Below, one piece after another: positions 34,869 through 43,977 of a DNA stretch of 54,722 nt. This DNA is from Halomonas salinarum (GTDB taxonomy: Bacteria > Pseudomonadota > Gammaproteobacteria > Pseudomonadales > Halomonadaceae): contig NZ_WWNB01000023.1 of the NCBI RefSeq assembly GCF_012062845.1, positions 1 to 54,722 on the forward strand. The letters run 5' to 3'. The first letter of the stretch is position 1; the number at the start of each line of letters is the position of its first letter. Under the pieces are notes generated by a model, which saw nothing but the letters and a program-made list of their open reading frames with translations, was not told the origin of the DNA and ran no database searches. Made by a program: the position numbers and the translations under genes.

Positions 34869-34901
34869 ACGCTTCCGCTCAACGTAAAGAAAATCCCATC
34901 A

Positions 34902-34918
34902 TTACGTAATTTACGTAA
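34902..34918 (-). promoter_or_regulatory. tandem TTACGTAA palindromes upstream of ubiH
   Basis: Two perfect 8-bp palindromes, TTACGTAA, at 34902-34909 and 34911-34918, spaced nearly one helical turn centre to centre (9 bp), in an AT-rich island 34-50 bp upstream of the ubiH start. This is a candidate operator for an internal promoter of the operon. Confidence 0.4.
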
Positions 34919-34945
34919 TACTCTCTTGGCAGTCGCCTGAACTGC

Positions 34946-36283
34946 TCATTCTTTAGCCATCACCGCCTCAATTTCCGACGCTCGCTTGGGGACACCCGCG
35001 GACAGCACCTCGTGCCCGTCGCGGGTCACCGCGACATCATCCTCGATACGAATGCCAATGCCGCGATACGCCTCAGGAATGTCATCGTCATCTGGAATAT
35101 AAAGGCCGGGCTCCACTGTCAGCACCATGCCGGGGGCCAGGGGACGCGGCTCGCCGTGACAGCGGTAAGTGCCCACATCGTGTACATCCAGCCCCAGCCA
35201 GTGCGAGGTGGAATGCAGGTAGAAGCGCTTGTAGCGTTCCTCGCTGATCACCGCCTCGAGCTCGCCCTCGACCAGACCGAGCTCCACGAGGCCCCGTGAC
35301 AGATCACGCACCACGCCCTGATGGATGGCCGCCAGAGTAGCCCCGGGGGTCACCGCCTCGATGGCACGCTCCTGAGCCGCCAGCACGATGTCGTATAGCT
35401 GGCGCTGGGGACTGGAGAAGCGGCCATTGACCGGGAAGGTGCGGGTGATGTCGCCGGCATAGAGATCGAACTCGGCACCGGCATCAATCAGCACCAGTTC
35501 GCCATCCACCAGCGCATCGCGATTCTCGATGTAGTGCAGTACGCAGGCGTTGGCGCCACCACCCACGATGCTGTCATAGGCCGTGCCATTGGCCCCCTGC
35601 CAGCGGAACTCATGCTCGAGTTCGGCCTGAAGGTGGTACTCGTTGAGCCCCGGCCGGGCCGTGCGCATCGCACGCACGTGAGCCCGCGCGGATATCTCGC
35701 CGGCATGACGCAGCAGGGCGAGTTCCGCCTGGCTCTTGATGAGCCGCTGTTCGTGCAGCAGCGGTGCCAGGTCGGCCAGTGCCTGCGGGGCGACGGCACC
35801 GCGCCGGGCACGCCCCTTGAGTTCGCTGCGTACCTGGTCGGCAAGCGCCAGGCTCTCGCTATCATCCAGCAGCAGATACAACGTCTCGCGACCGTCGATC
35901 AGCTCGCCGAGCGCCTCAACGCGTGCCGGATTCTCGAAGGCCTCGTCGATGGCGAAGTGTGCCATGGCACCATCGGTGCCGAGCCGAATGCCGGTCCAGG
36001 CTTCGATGGCCGGGTTGCGCTCCTGGCAGAACAGCACGATCTCGCCGGCCTCGCGGCCGGGTAACAGCAAAAGCAAGGCATCAGGCTCGGGAAATCCGGT
36101 CAGGTAGTGGAAGTCACTACGCTGGCGAAAAGGGTAATCGCTGTCGTTACTGCGGGTCACAAGGCTGGCCGCTGGCAGCAGCACGGCGCTGCCTTCGGGC
36201 AGGGCGGCCATCAGGGTCTGGCAGCGCCGGCGATACTCATCCCGGCCGATGGCGGCCGGGCGGGGAAGCAGTTCGGGTGACAT
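34946..36283 (-). CDS. pepP: Xaa-Pro aminopeptidase (aminopeptidase P II)
   Basis: A cytoplasmic pita-bread metallopeptidase that removes N-terminal residues before proline. The 445-aa protein has the N-terminal domain (RRRCQTLMAALPEGSAVLLPAA) and metal ligands in LIDAGAEFDLYAGDITRTFPVNG (two Asp), HSTSHWLGLDVHDVG (His), TVEPGLYI and IRIEDDV (two Glu). The start ATG 36283 has AGGAG upstream. Second gene in ygfB-pepP-ubiH-ubiI, 20 bp after ygfB. Confidence 0.95.
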   Translation of the reverse strand: MSPELLPRPAAIGRDEYRRRCQTLMAALPEGSAVLLPAASLVTRSNDSDYPFRQRSDFHYLTGFPEPDALLLLLPGREAGEIVLFCQERNPAIEAWTGIRLGTDGAMAHFAIDEAFENPARVEALGELIDGRETLYLLLDDSESLALADQVRSELKGRARRGAVAPQALADLAPLLHEQRLIKSQAELALLRHAGEISARAHVRAMRTARPGLNEYHLQAELEHEFRWQGANGTAYDSIVGGGANACVLHYIENRDALVDGELVLIDAGAEFDLYAGDITRTFPVNGRFSSPQRQLYDIVLAAQERAIEAVTPGATLAAIHQGVVRDLSRGLVELGLVEGELEAVISEERYKRFYLHSTSHWLGLDVHDVGTYRCHGEPRPLAPGMVLTVEPGLYIPDDDDIPEAYRGIGIRIEDDVAVTRDGHEVLSAGVPKRASEIEAVMAKE

Positions 36284-36303
36284 CTCGACTCCTGAGAAGG
36301 GGG

Positions 36304-36879
36304 TCACTGAGTGGGGGCGTTAGCCTCTTCGACCTGCGGCTGGCCGGGATGTTGCTCGGTATAGAGCAGCATGGCCGCCATGCGCGCATGCTCGGTGAGC
36401 GCGAAGAGGTCGTTCTCGTTCTCGCTGCTGTCGTCCAGATCGACCTCGATGCTCGCCAGGGTCTGCAGGTCATCCAGCGCCTCGCGCAAATTGGCTGACC
36501 AGGCGTTGCGGGTCTCGCTATCGACGGTCTGGACCAGTTCCAGGAAGCCTAGGGTCCAGTCCTTGAGGCCCTGAGCACGCTCGGCCAGGGAGAAGAGATC
36601 GTCGGGCAACAGCGGCTCGTAGTTGAGATCGGCGGCCGCCAGGGCGTCGAGGGCCTGGCGACGCCAGCCAAGCAGCACCTCGGCGCTTTCCGGATCCCGG
36701 GGCTGCTCGATGCCGAAGGTGGCGCACAGCTCATCCAGCCAGGCTTCGGCGCTCAGGTCGTTGAGCGCCAGGGCACCGGCAAGACGCCCGTCCTGAAAGG
36801 CCGGTGACTGCATGCTGCCGTGAATCAGGAAGACATCGGCGACGGTTGAGAAGTCGAGGCGATCGTTGATAAGGGACAT
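36304..36879 (-). CDS. ygfB: UPF0149 family protein YgfB
   Basis: A 191-aa all-helical protein of the YgfB/YecA family, function poorly known. Blocks include FSTVADVFLIHGSMQSPAFQDGRLAGAL near the N-terminus and LFSLAERAQGLKDWTLGFLELV. ATG 36879 fits the family start (MSLINDRLDF); an upstream ATG at 36969 lies in the divergent promoter region. First gene of the operon and divergent from zapA, with about 140 bp between. Confidence 0.9.
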   Translation of the reverse strand: MSLINDRLDFSTVADVFLIHGSMQSPAFQDGRLAGALALNDLSAEAWLDELCATFGIEQPRDPESAEVLLGWRRQALDALAAADLNYEPLLPDDLFSLAERAQGLKDWTLGFLELVQTVDSETRNAWSANLREALDDLQTLASIEVDLDDSSENENDLFALTEHARMAAMLLYTEQHPGQPQVEEANAPTQ

Positions 36880-37020
36880 GAAGAACTCTTGAATCGGGCC
36901 GACACGACGGACGGCGAACATGGCTTGCGTTGACCGCTCGCGAGCGGCTCTCTTATAGTGAATCGACACCTTTCATAGTAACGCATCGGGCCCGTCGCTG
37001 GCCCGATCTGGAGCCCACCG

Positions 37021-37320
37021 ATGACCGATGACGCCCGGCGCACTGCCGACATCACCCTTTTGGGCCGCAGCTACGTCATCGCCTGCCCGCCAGAGGAGCA
37101 GGACCAGCTCGACCGCGCCGCCCGCTACCTGGATCGTGCCATGCACGGCATCCACTCTCAGTCCAAGGTGCTCGGCACCGAGAAAACCGCCATCATGGCG
37201 GCACTGAACATTACCAATGAGCTCCTGCAGGTGCTCGACGAGCGCAAGGAGGGCGAGGAAAGCCTCAACCGCCTCAACGAGCGGCTCGAGCGGGTGCTGG
37301 ATGACGGCAAGGATGACTGA
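37021..37320 (+). CDS. zapA: cell division protein ZapA
   Basis: A 99-aa FtsZ-associated protein that cross-links protofilaments at the division ring. It has the N-terminal globular part (DITLLGRSYVIACPPEEQDQLDRAARYLDRAM) and a C-terminal coiled coil (ALNITNELLQVLDERKEGEESLNRLNERLERVLDD). TGGAG precedes ATG 37021. It is followed by ssrS and fau, as in most gammaproteobacteria. Confidence 0.94.
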   Translation: MTDDARRTADITLLGRSYVIACPPEEQDQLDRAARYLDRAMHGIHSQSKVLGTEKTAIMAALNITNELLQVLDERKEGEESLNRLNERLERVLDDGKDD

Positions 37321-37332
37321 GCAATCTGCACT

Positions 37333-37360
37333 TTGGCGCTTAGCCCTGCTCTGGTAGGAT
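37333..37360 (+). promoter_or_regulatory. ssrS promoter
   Basis: TTGGCG (37333-37338), 16-bp spacer, TAGGAT (37355-37360). The predicted start is near 37366, where the 6S RNA closing stem begins. Confidence 0.6.
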
Positions 37361-37365
37361 GAAGC

Positions 37366-37550
37366 TGTTCCCTGGAATGTACGCCAGTCGTTACAGTCCC
37401 TCGAGCCTATGCGCATTACCCAGGGGGCCAATTGCTAGACAGACCCGTGTGCATGTCCGCGCGACGGAAAGCCTGACGGTCTGTCTGCGGCCACCCACCT
37501 TGAACCAATGGGTTCAAGGGCCAGAACGACAGCGGCATTCTGGGGAACCT
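37366..37550 (+). ncRNA. ssrS: 6S RNA
   Basis: A sigma70-RNA polymerase-binding regulator that accumulates in stationary phase. The ends pair (TTCCCTGGAATG at 37368 with the CATTCTGGGGAA near 37535-37546), the internal GTGTGCATGTCCGCGCGACGGAAAGCCT segment (37448-37475) and the hairpin CCTTGAACC/GGTTCAAGG (37498-37518) match gammaproteobacterial 6S RNA. It sits in its standard place between zapA and fau. Length is about 185 nt. Confidence 0.94.
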
Positions 37551-37585
37551 CGATCATCTGCCGCCCGCCGTGAGCTCGTAAAATA

Positions 37586-38275
37586 ATGCCTCATGCGTCC
37601 CTGTCTGATACGACACCCCCTAACGACGCCCTTCACAGCGATGGGGACTCAGGCACGTCATCCTCGACGGCCGTCGATATCCCGATGCAACGCCGTGAAC
37701 TAAGACGCAACCTGCGCCGCCGTCGTCGCGCCCTGACACCCCGACAGCAACGCCAGGCCGCCAGGAACCTGTGTCTTCGCCTGCGAGGCCTGCCAGAACT
37801 CCGTCGCGCCCGACATGTAGCGCTCTATCTGCCCAATGACGGCGAGATAGATCCACGTCCGCTGATCGCCTGGCTAGAGCGCCGCGGGGCAAAGGTTTAC
37901 CTTCCCGTACTGGCCCCTCTGACCCTCAACCGGCTCTGGTTTGTGCGTTACCACTCAGGCACACCGATGATCACCAATCGCTTCGGTATCGCCGAGCCCG
38001 ATACGCGCCACGGCGCCCATCGCGCTCGCCGTCTGCCCGCCTGGGCGCTTGAAGTGGTGCTGATGCCGCTGGTTGGCTTCGATGATCAGGGCCAACGGCT
38101 GGGCATGGGCGGGGGCTTCTATGACCGCAGCTTCGCCTTCACGCGCCGGGGCGGTCCACGCCCGCGGCTAATCGGCCTGGCCCATGACTGCCAGCGCGTG
38201 ACAACGCTGCCGGTGGAGAGCTGGGACGTGCCGCTGGATGCCATCGTAAGCGATGCTCGCGTGTTGCGGCCCTGA
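37586..38275 (+). CDS. fau: 5-formyltetrahydrofolate cyclo-ligase
   Basis: ATP-dependent enzyme (YgfA/Fau) that converts 5-formyl-THF to 5,10-methenyl-THF. The frame from ATG 37586 gives 229 aa; family similarity starts at about residue 36 (RELRRNLRRRRRALTPRQQRQAARNL), so an internal ATG at 37685 is an alternative. Core motifs are HVALYLPNDGEIDPRPL, VVLMPLVGFDDQGQRLGMGGGFYDRSFA and LIGLAHDCQ. It follows 6S RNA, with which it is normally co-transcribed, and ends in a strong bidirectional terminator. Confidence 0.93.
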   Translation: MPHASLSDTTPPNDALHSDGDSGTSSSTAVDIPMQRRELRRNLRRRRRALTPRQQRQAARNLCLRLRGLPELRRARHVALYLPNDGEIDPRPLIAWLERRGAKVYLPVLAPLTLNRLWFVRYHSGTPMITNRFGIAEPDTRHGAHRARRLPAWALEVVLMPLVGFDDQGQRLGMGGGFYDRSFAFTRRGGPRPRLIGLAHDCQRVTTLPVESWDVPLDAIVSDARVLRP

Positions 38276-38352
38276 TGGCAGACTGAATCCCCCAGCGCCC
38301 TGATAGAAGGCGCGCCAGACCTTGCAGGGCCGCGACGTAAACAATGCATCAC

Positions 38353-38399
38353 AAAAAAAGACCGGCCGCTGCCTGTGATGGGCAGCGGCCGGTCTTTTT
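38353..38399. terminator. bidirectional terminator after fau
   Basis: A 14-bp GC-rich stem extended by A/T pairs (38355-38373 with 38381-38399) and a 7-nt loop. A-run left and T-run right allow it to serve fau and the minus-strand small gene. Confidence 0.92.
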
Positions 38400-38547
38400 G
38401 ACTTGGCCTGATGATGCTAACTGAGTACGGCAGGCCCTATGGGCAGCCTGTTGGCTCGGAGTCTTCGACTGAACAAGACAATACCGGGCGAGCCTTACAA
38501 AGCCCCTTAAAGACGCTTATCGCTTCGCGGCAGAACCCACCGCGGAA

Positions 38548-38643
38548 TCAGCTGCCGACCAGTGCCTGGGCATAACCGGTAGCAACCACTCCCAGGCCGA
38601 ATACCAGTACCAGCGCCATGACCAAATCGGGCTTGCGTCTCAT
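38548..38643 (-). CDS. 31-residue single-pass membrane protein
   Basis: A very small gene: ATG 38643 with GGAG seven bases upstream, 31 codons and TGA. The peptide begins MRRKPDLVMALVLVFGLG and ends QALVGS. Two Arg and a Lys precede a hydrophobic stretch (about residues 7-23), which predicts one helix with the N-terminus in the cytoplasm. Small proteins of the form MRRKPDLV..., a hydrophobic helix and a short tail occur in pseudomonads and relatives by memory; the function is unknown. It lies between ilvA and the fau terminator, with its own candidate promoter and inverted repeats upstream. Confidence 0.75.
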   Translation of the reverse strand: MRRKPDLVMALVLVFGLGVVATGYAQALVGS

Positions 38644-38685
38644 TATCAACTCCGTGATGTCGTAACAATAGATGGAAGTGCCGCC

Positions 38686-38795
38686 TGACTAACGGCGTTT
38701 CAGCCTATAAGACTCGGTCTAAAGAATGACCATCGCCTCAATAGTCTGAACACATGATAAAACGCCTGCTACCTCTACGGCTAGCCGTTAGTCAA
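38686..38795 (-). promoter_or_regulatory. promoter and 11-bp inverted repeat upstream of the 31-aa gene
   Basis: TGACTAACGGC (38686-38696) and GCCGTTAGTCA (38784-38794) are perfect inverted copies 87 bp apart. The distal copy overlaps a -35-like TTGACT on the minus strand (38790-38795). A 12-bp palindrome ACGGCTAGCCGT (38777-38788) lies beside it. Either looping operators or a long-range leader hairpin would fit. No clear -10 was found. Confidence 0.4.
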
Positions 38796-38824
38796 TACTT
38801 ACACACCGTTACGATGAGATCGCA

Positions 38825-40339
38825 TCAGGCCATGAAGAGTCGATAGGCCGGATTATCGGTTTCTTTCCAGTAGCGATAGCCAATCGCATCGAAGTACTCC
38901 TCGACATGGGAGCGGTCATCGCTTGGCAACTGCATACCGACCAGCACTCGGCCATAGGCGGCACCGTGGTTGCGATAATGGAACAAGGAGATGTTCCAGT
39001 CGGCCGGCAGGTGCGTCAGGAAGTTCATCAAGGCCCCGGGGCGCTCAGGAAACTCGAAGCGATAGACTTCCTCCTCGAACTGCTCCTTGGGCCTGCCACC
39101 GCCCAGGTGGCGAATATGCAGCTTGGCCATCTCGTCGTCAGTGAGATCCACCACCGGATAGCCTTCTTCACGCAGCTTGGTAATGACGGCCTGGCGGTCG
39201 TCACCGCCCGGTTTGACCTGCACGCCGACGAAAATATGTGCACAGTCAGGGTCGGCATAGCGGTAATTGAACTCGGTAACCATGCGCTTGCCGATAACCT
39301 TGCAGAAGCGCTTGAAGCTGCCTGGGCGCTCAGGGATGGTCACCGCCAGGATGGCCTCGCGCTGCTCGCCTAGCTCGGTGCGCTCAGCGATATGCTGCAG
39401 ACGATCGAAGTTGGTATTGGCACCGGAGTTGATGCACAAGAGCGTCTCACCCTCGGCACCATCGCGCTGGATATATTTCTTGAGGCCGGCAAGCGACAGG
39501 GCGCCAGAGGTCTCGGCGACCGCGCGGGTATCCTCGAAGATATCCTTGACCGCGGCACACATCTCATCGGCATTGACGGTGATGATTTCATCGATCAGGT
39601 CCTTGGCAATCGCAAAGGGCACTTCGCCAGCCTGCGCCACCGCGACGCCCTCGGCAAAGACACCGACCTGATCCAGCACCACCCGCTCGCCGGCCTCCAT
39701 GGCCGCCTTGAAGCTGGCGCTATCCTCGGACTCGACCCCGATCACCTTGATCTCGGGCCGCAGGTACTTGATGTAGGCGGCCACGCCGGCGATCAGGCCA
39801 CCGCCCCCTACCGGCACAAAGACGGCGTCCAGACGCCCCCCGTGCTGGCGCAGGATCTCCACGCCGATGGTGCCCTGGCCGGCCACCACGTCGATATCAT
39901 CGAAGGGGGGGATATAGGTGTAGCCGTGCTCGGCGATCAACTCCTGGACATGGGCGGCGGCGGCGGCAAAGGCGTCCCCCTTGAGGATCACCTTGGCGCC
40001 CCGGGCGCGCACCGCCTGTACCTTGATCTCCGGCGTGATACGCGGCATCACGATCACCGCCTTGACGCCCATCAGCTTGGCGGCGAGCGCCAGCCCCTGG
40101 GCGTGGTTACCGGCCGAAGCGGCGATCACGCCCTTGGTCTTCTGCTCGTCGCTCAGCTGCGCCATCTTGTTGTAGGCGCCGCGAATCTTGAAGGAGTAGA
40201 CGGGCTGCAGGTCTTCGCGCTTGATCAGAATCTGGTTATTAAGGCGCTTGGAAAGGATGGTCGCCGGTGAGATCGGCGTTTCCCGTGCGGCATCGTAAAC
40301 ACGGGCGGTGAGTATTTTCTTGACGGTTTCTTCGAGCAT
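38825..40339 (-). CDS. ilvA: threonine ammonia-lyase, biosynthetic
   Basis: PLP enzyme that converts threonine to 2-oxobutanoate, the first step to isoleucine. The 504-aa protein has the PLP Lys51 (YSFKIRGAYNKM), the glycine-rich phosphate loop VPVGGGGLIAG, a catalytic domain to about residue 320 and two C-terminal ACT-like domains (IPERPGSFKRFC, FPERPGALMNFL) for feedback inhibition by isoleucine. The length matches the E. coli enzyme (514). It is divergent from rpiA, the usual neighbour. Confidence 0.97.
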   Translation of the reverse strand: MLEETVKKILTARVYDAARETPISPATILSKRLNNQILIKREDLQPVYSFKIRGAYNKMAQLSDEQKTKGVIAASAGNHAQGLALAAKLMGVKAVIVMPRITPEIKVQAVRARGAKVILKGDAFAAAAAHVQELIAEHGYTYIPPFDDIDVVAGQGTIGVEILRQHGGRLDAVFVPVGGGGLIAGVAAYIKYLRPEIKVIGVESEDSASFKAAMEAGERVVLDQVGVFAEGVAVAQAGEVPFAIAKDLIDEIITVNADEMCAAVKDIFEDTRAVAETSGALSLAGLKKYIQRDGAEGETLLCINSGANTNFDRLQHIAERTELGEQREAILAVTIPERPGSFKRFCKVIGKRMVTEFNYRYADPDCAHIFVGVQVKPGGDDRQAVITKLREEGYPVVDLTDDEMAKLHIRHLGGGRPKEQFEEEVYRFEFPERPGALMNFLTHLPADWNISLFHYRNHGAAYGRVLVGMQLPSDDRSHVEEYFDAIGYRYWKETDNPAYRLFMA

Positions 40340-40473
40340 CCTGATATCCCAAGGGCGTCGTCATGACTGAGCGTCATGCGATAATCGCGTGCGTGGCAAA
40401 ACCCCTATTGGTAGCAGACCCGCTGCCGTGGCGTCCAGCGCCTTCGACGCCTGATCGTTCAGGCAAGGAAGCA

Positions 40474-40502
40474 TCAACACCGCCGCCGAACTGGCCTATA
40501 AT
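40474..40502 (+). promoter_or_regulatory. rpiA promoter
   Basis: TCAACA (40474-40479), 17-bp spacer and a perfect TATAAT (40497-40502), 36 bp upstream of the rpiA ATG. Confidence 0.7.
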
Positions 40503-40538
40503 CGCGACGCTTCTTACGCCACTCCCAAGCGAGCTCTC

Positions 40539-41219
40539 ATGACACAAGACGAACTGAAGGATGCGGTGGCCGCCGCGGCCATCGAGGAAATTCGCCCGCT
40601 GCTCGGCAGCGACGTCATCATCGGCGTCGGCACCGGCTCCACCGCCGATCGTTTCATCGACCGACTGGCCGCCCTGCGCGATGACTTCAAGGCTGCCGTA
40701 GCAAGCTCTGAAACCACCGCTGAGCGTCTCAGGTCCCACGGTATCGACGTGGTCGAGATGAACGTTGCCGGCAGCGTGCCGGTGTATGTGGATGGCGCCG
40801 ACGAGATTAACGGTCGCCTCGAGATGATCAAGGGTGGCGGCGCGGCCCTGACCCGCGAGAAGATCGTCGCCGCCTGCGCGGAGCGCTTCGTATGCATCGC
40901 CGATGCATCGAAAAAGGTCGAGGTGCTGGGTGACTTCCCGCTGCCGGTCGAGGTCATTCCGATGGCGCGTTCCTACGTGGCCCGAGAGCTCGTGAAGCTC
41001 GGTGCCACGCCGGTCTATCGCGAAGGCGTGGTGACCGACAACGGCAACCAAATCCTCGACTGCTATGAGCTCACCATCGAGGACCCGGTTGCCATGGAGG
41101 CCCGCCTCAATGCCATCGTCGGCGTGGTCACTAACGGCCTGTTCGCCGCTCGCGGCGCCGATGTGCTGTTGCTCGGTGGCTCACAGGGTGTCGAGCGCAT
41201 CGAGAAAAACCAAGAGTGA
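40539..41219 (+). CDS. rpiA: ribose-5-phosphate isomerase A
   Basis: Pentose-phosphate enzyme that interconverts ribose-5-P and ribulose-5-P. The 226-aa protein has [13 protein letters not shown] (phosphate site), YVDGADEIN (catalytic Asp), [14 protein letters not shown] (catalytic Glu/Lys region) and a C-terminal [15 protein letters not shown]. Monocistronic, divergent from ilvA and convergent with waaA, ending 9 bp before the waaA stop. Confidence 0.97.
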   Translation: MTQDELKDAVAAAAIEEIRPLLGSDVIIGVGTGSTADRFIDRLAALRDDFKAAVASSETTAERLRSHGIDVVEMNVAGSVPVYVDGADEINGRLEMIKGGGAALTREKIVAACAERFVCIADASKKVEVLGDFPLPVEVIPMARSYVARELVKLGATPVYREGVVTDNGNQILDCYELTIEDPVAMEARLNAIVGVVTNGLFAARGADVLLLGGSQGVERIEKNQE

Positions 41220-41227
41220 GTAAACGC

Positions 41228-42547
41228 TTACTTCGTTTCTAGCATAGCGTTCAGGCCTTTCAGGGTGAGCGACAACGCGCCCCGATTGGCCGCCACCACT
41301 TGTCGGCCTGCCTCGCCGAGGCGGGTCCTGTTCGCTGGAGCGTCAAATAGCGCAGCCAGCGTCGCTGCCAGCCCTTCGGCATCGCCCACCTCGGCAAGCG
41401 CCGAGGCCTCGCGCAGGGTCGCGGCAACATCGCTGAAATTCTCAAGCGATGGCCCGGTCACGACCGGCACGCCCTGCACGGCGGGTTCAAGCAGGTTGTG
41501 CCCGCCGACCGGCACCAGGCTACCGCCGACGAAGGCGATATCCGCCGCCCCGTAGAGCGTGGCAAGCTCACCCATGGTGTCAGCGAGGTAGATCTGCGTG
41601 TCGGGTCCTGGACGGTCGTCCCTCGATCGCCGCGCCATACGCATGCCCTGGGTCTCGCAGAGCGAGGCCACTTCGTCGAAGCGTTGGGGATGACGCGGCA
41701 CGAGGATCAGCAGCGCCTTAGGATGCGTCTCGAGCAGGCGTCGATGTGCGGCGAGCAACTGCTCGTCCTCGCCGGGGTGTGTCGAGCCGCCGACCCAGAT
41801 CGGACGCTCACCGAGCCAGGTATGTAAGCGCTCACTTCTCTCCAGATCCTCGCCGGAAGCACTCATATCGAACTTGAGTGAACCCACCACACTGATACAC
41901 GCCCGGGCCATGCCGAGTGCCTGGTAGCGCTCGGCGTCCTCGTCAGACTTGGCGGCCAGCCAGTTAACGTTGGCGAGCGCCGCCGCCATCAGCGGACGAA
42001 CCTTCATATAGCGTGCGTAGGCGCTAGGCGACAGGCGGCCGTTGACCACGGCGACCGGTATACCACGGCGGCGACAGGCCGCGAGCAGGTTAGGCCATAG
42101 CTCGGTCTCGAAAAAGATCGCCTGCATCGGCGCGAGGCGAGCAACGAAGCGCCGCGCCGCGCCGGGAAAGTCCAGCGGCACGAAGTGATGACTCACTTCG
42201 GCGCCAGCCCCTGCGGCGTTGAGCTTATCGGCCAATGCTTGCACCTGCACGGCACCGGTGGCGGTCATGGTGGTCACGACCAGGCGGTGTGCCGGGCGGC
42301 TTGTCGCCAGCGCCTCGATCAGCGGCCGGGCGGCCAGTACCTCGCCGACAGACGCGCAGTGCAGCCAGGTCACGGGGCGCTCGATGCGGTCGTCGACCGA
42401 TGCGACCCGAGAAGAGTGGGGGATCAGCCCGAGGCGTTCACGCCTCGGGTGAGCAAGCGCCTGCTCACGCCATACCCTGCGCCATATCAGTGGTGCAAGA
42501 CCATAGAGTGCCGTCGAGTAGGCGAGTCGTGGCCAACGGGCAGGCAT
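41228..42547 (-). CDS. waaA: 3-deoxy-D-manno-octulosonic acid transferase
   Basis: GT30 enzyme that transfers Kdo from CMP-Kdo to lipid IVA at the inner membrane. The 439-aa protein has an N-terminal hydrophobic anchor (LAYSTALYGLAPLIWRRVW), the acceptor motif LHCASVGEVLAARPLIEAL with catalytic Glu, FFETELWPNLLAACRRRGIPVAVVNGRLS and the C-terminal donor region GSLVPVGGHNLLEPAVQGVP. It overlaps the hldE stop by one base (TGATG). With a KdkA kinase nearby it may add a single Kdo. Confidence 0.95.
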   Translation of the reverse strand: MPARWPRLAYSTALYGLAPLIWRRVWREQALAHPRRERLGLIPHSSRVASVDDRIERPVTWLHCASVGEVLAARPLIEALATSRPAHRLVVTTMTATGAVQVQALADKLNAAGAGAEVSHHFVPLDFPGAARRFVARLAPMQAIFFETELWPNLLAACRRRGIPVAVVNGRLSPSAYARYMKVRPLMAAALANVNWLAAKSDEDAERYQALGMARACISVVGSLKFDMSASGEDLERSERLHTWLGERPIWVGGSTHPGEDEQLLAAHRRLLETHPKALLILVPRHPQRFDEVASLCETQGMRMARRSRDDRPGPDTQIYLADTMGELATLYGAADIAFVGGSLVPVGGHNLLEPAVQGVPVVTGPSLENFSDVAATLREASALAEVGDAEGLAATLAALFDAPANRTRLGEAGRQVVAANRGALSLTLKGLNAMLETK

Positions 42548-43977
42548 CAGCCTTCCCGGTCGAGGATGGTCGAGATCATCGCCGTGGTAGAGACACCGTC
42601 CTCGAAGTCGAGCACGCGCACCTCGCCGCCATTGGCGATCACCGCTTCGCCACCGGCGATATCGGCGGGCAGGTAGTCACCGCCCTTGACCAGCACGTCG
42701 GGCAGCACGGTCTCGATCAGGGACGCCGGGGTGTCATCGCCGAAGGGCACCACCCAGTCCACGGCGCCGAGCCCGGCGAGCACCTGCATGCGCCGCTGCA
42801 GAAGGTTGATCGGCCGTGTGGGGCCCTTGAGGCGAGCGATCGAGGCATCGTCGTTGACCGCCACGATCAGCCGGTCGCCGAGACGACGGGCCTGCTCCAG
42901 GTAGGCCACGTGGCCGGCGTGCAGAATATCGAAGCAGCCGTTGGTCATCACCACCTTCTCGCCGCGGGCCTGGGCGGCCCGCACCGCCTCGACCAGCGGT
43001 GCCGCCTCGATGAGGCCGAACTCGGCAAGCTTGTCGCCGTGCAGGGCGGTGTAGAGTTCAGCGATCGAGAGGGTCGCGGTGCCTGGCTTGGCCACCACCA
43101 GACCGGCCGCCAGGTTGGCAAGCGTCATGGCCTCAGGGAAGCCATGACCGGCGGCCAGCGCCAGCCCCAACACGCCGATCACGGTATCGCCGGCACCGGT
43201 CACGTCGTAGACCTCACGCGCCCGCGTCGGCAGGTGCAAAGGGGCATGATCGCCGCGGATCAGGGTCATGCCCTTCTCACTGCGAGTGATCAGCAGAGCC
43301 TCCAGGTCGAGCTCGACCCGCAATGCTTCGCCCTTGGCAGCCAGTTCCTCATCGCTGCGGCAGGGGCCGACCACGGCCTCGAACTCGGTCAGGTTGGGCG
43401 TGACCACGCTGGCCCCGCGATAACGGCGAAAGTCGCTGCCCTTGGGGTCGACCAGCACCCGTTTGCCCGCCTCGCGCACCAGCTGAATCAGCGATTCGAC
43501 GCGATTCAGGGTGCCCTTGCCGTAATCGGAGAGGATCACCAGATCGGCATCGCCAAGCTGTGCTGCCACCTTGGCCTCAAGCTCCCGAGTATCGACCTCG
43601 TCCAGCGGCTCCTCGAAATCCAGGCGAATCAGCTGCTGGTTACGGCTCATGACCCTGAGCTTGGCAATCGTCGGAATATCAGGGCTGCGTTGAAAGTGAG
43701 TACTTACTCCGGAGTCTTCAAGCCGGTGGGTCAGCAGATCGGCATTGTCGTCGTCGCCGACCAGACCCGCCAGAGCGGCACGGGCACCTAGCGAGGAGAT
43801 ATTGAGGGCCACGTTGGCGGCGCCGCCGGGGCGATCCTCACCATCGTTGACCTTGACCACCGGCACTGGTGCCTCCGGGGAGATCCGCGAGGTTCCACCG
43901 TGCCAGTAGCGATCGAGCATCACATCGCCCACCACCAGCAGGCGGGCCTGTTCAAGAGCGGTCAGGTCAAGCTTCAT
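42547..43977 (-). CDS. hldE: bifunctional D-glycero-beta-D-manno-heptose-7-phosphate kinase / 1-phosphate adenylyltransferase
   Basis: Makes ADP-D-glycero-D-manno-heptose for the LPS core. The 476-aa protein joins an N-terminal ribokinase-like domain (residues about 1-320, [13 protein letters not shown] and [19 protein letters not shown] with the catalytic Asp) and a C-terminal nucleotidyltransferase domain ([26 protein letters not shown], with the HAGH motif). ATG 43977 fits the family start and overlaps the end of the heptosyltransferase gene by 11 bp. Its product is epimerised by HldD (50157-51113). Confidence 0.96.
   Translation of the reverse strand: MKLDLTALEQARLLVVGDVMLDRYWHGGTSRISPEAPVPVVKVNDGEDRPGGAANVALNISSLGARAALAGLVGDDDNADLLTHRLEDSGVSTHFQRSPDIPTIAKLRVMSRNQQLIRLDFEEPLDEVDTRELEAKVAAQLGDADLVILSDYGKGTLNRVESLIQLVREAGKRVLVDPKGSDFRRYRGASVVTPNLTEFEAVVGPCRSDEELAAKGEALRVELDLEALLITRSEKGMTLIRGDHAPLHLPTRAREVYDVTGAGDTVIGVLGLALAAGHGFPEAMTLANLAAGLVVAKPGTATLSIAELYTALHGDKLAEFGLIEAAPLVEAVRAAQARGEKVVMTNGCFDILHAGHVAYLEQARRLGDRLIVAVNDDASIARLKGPTRPINLLQRRMQVLAGLGAVDWVVPFGDDTPASLIETVLPDVLVKGGDYLPADIAGGEAVIANGGEVRVLDFEDGVSTTAMISTILDREG

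Noticed and set aside
42235..43791. A 518-codon plus-strand open frame opposite waaA and hldE
   Set aside because: Antisense to two clear genes, with a low-complexity Gln/His/Gly-rich translation and no ribosome binding site.
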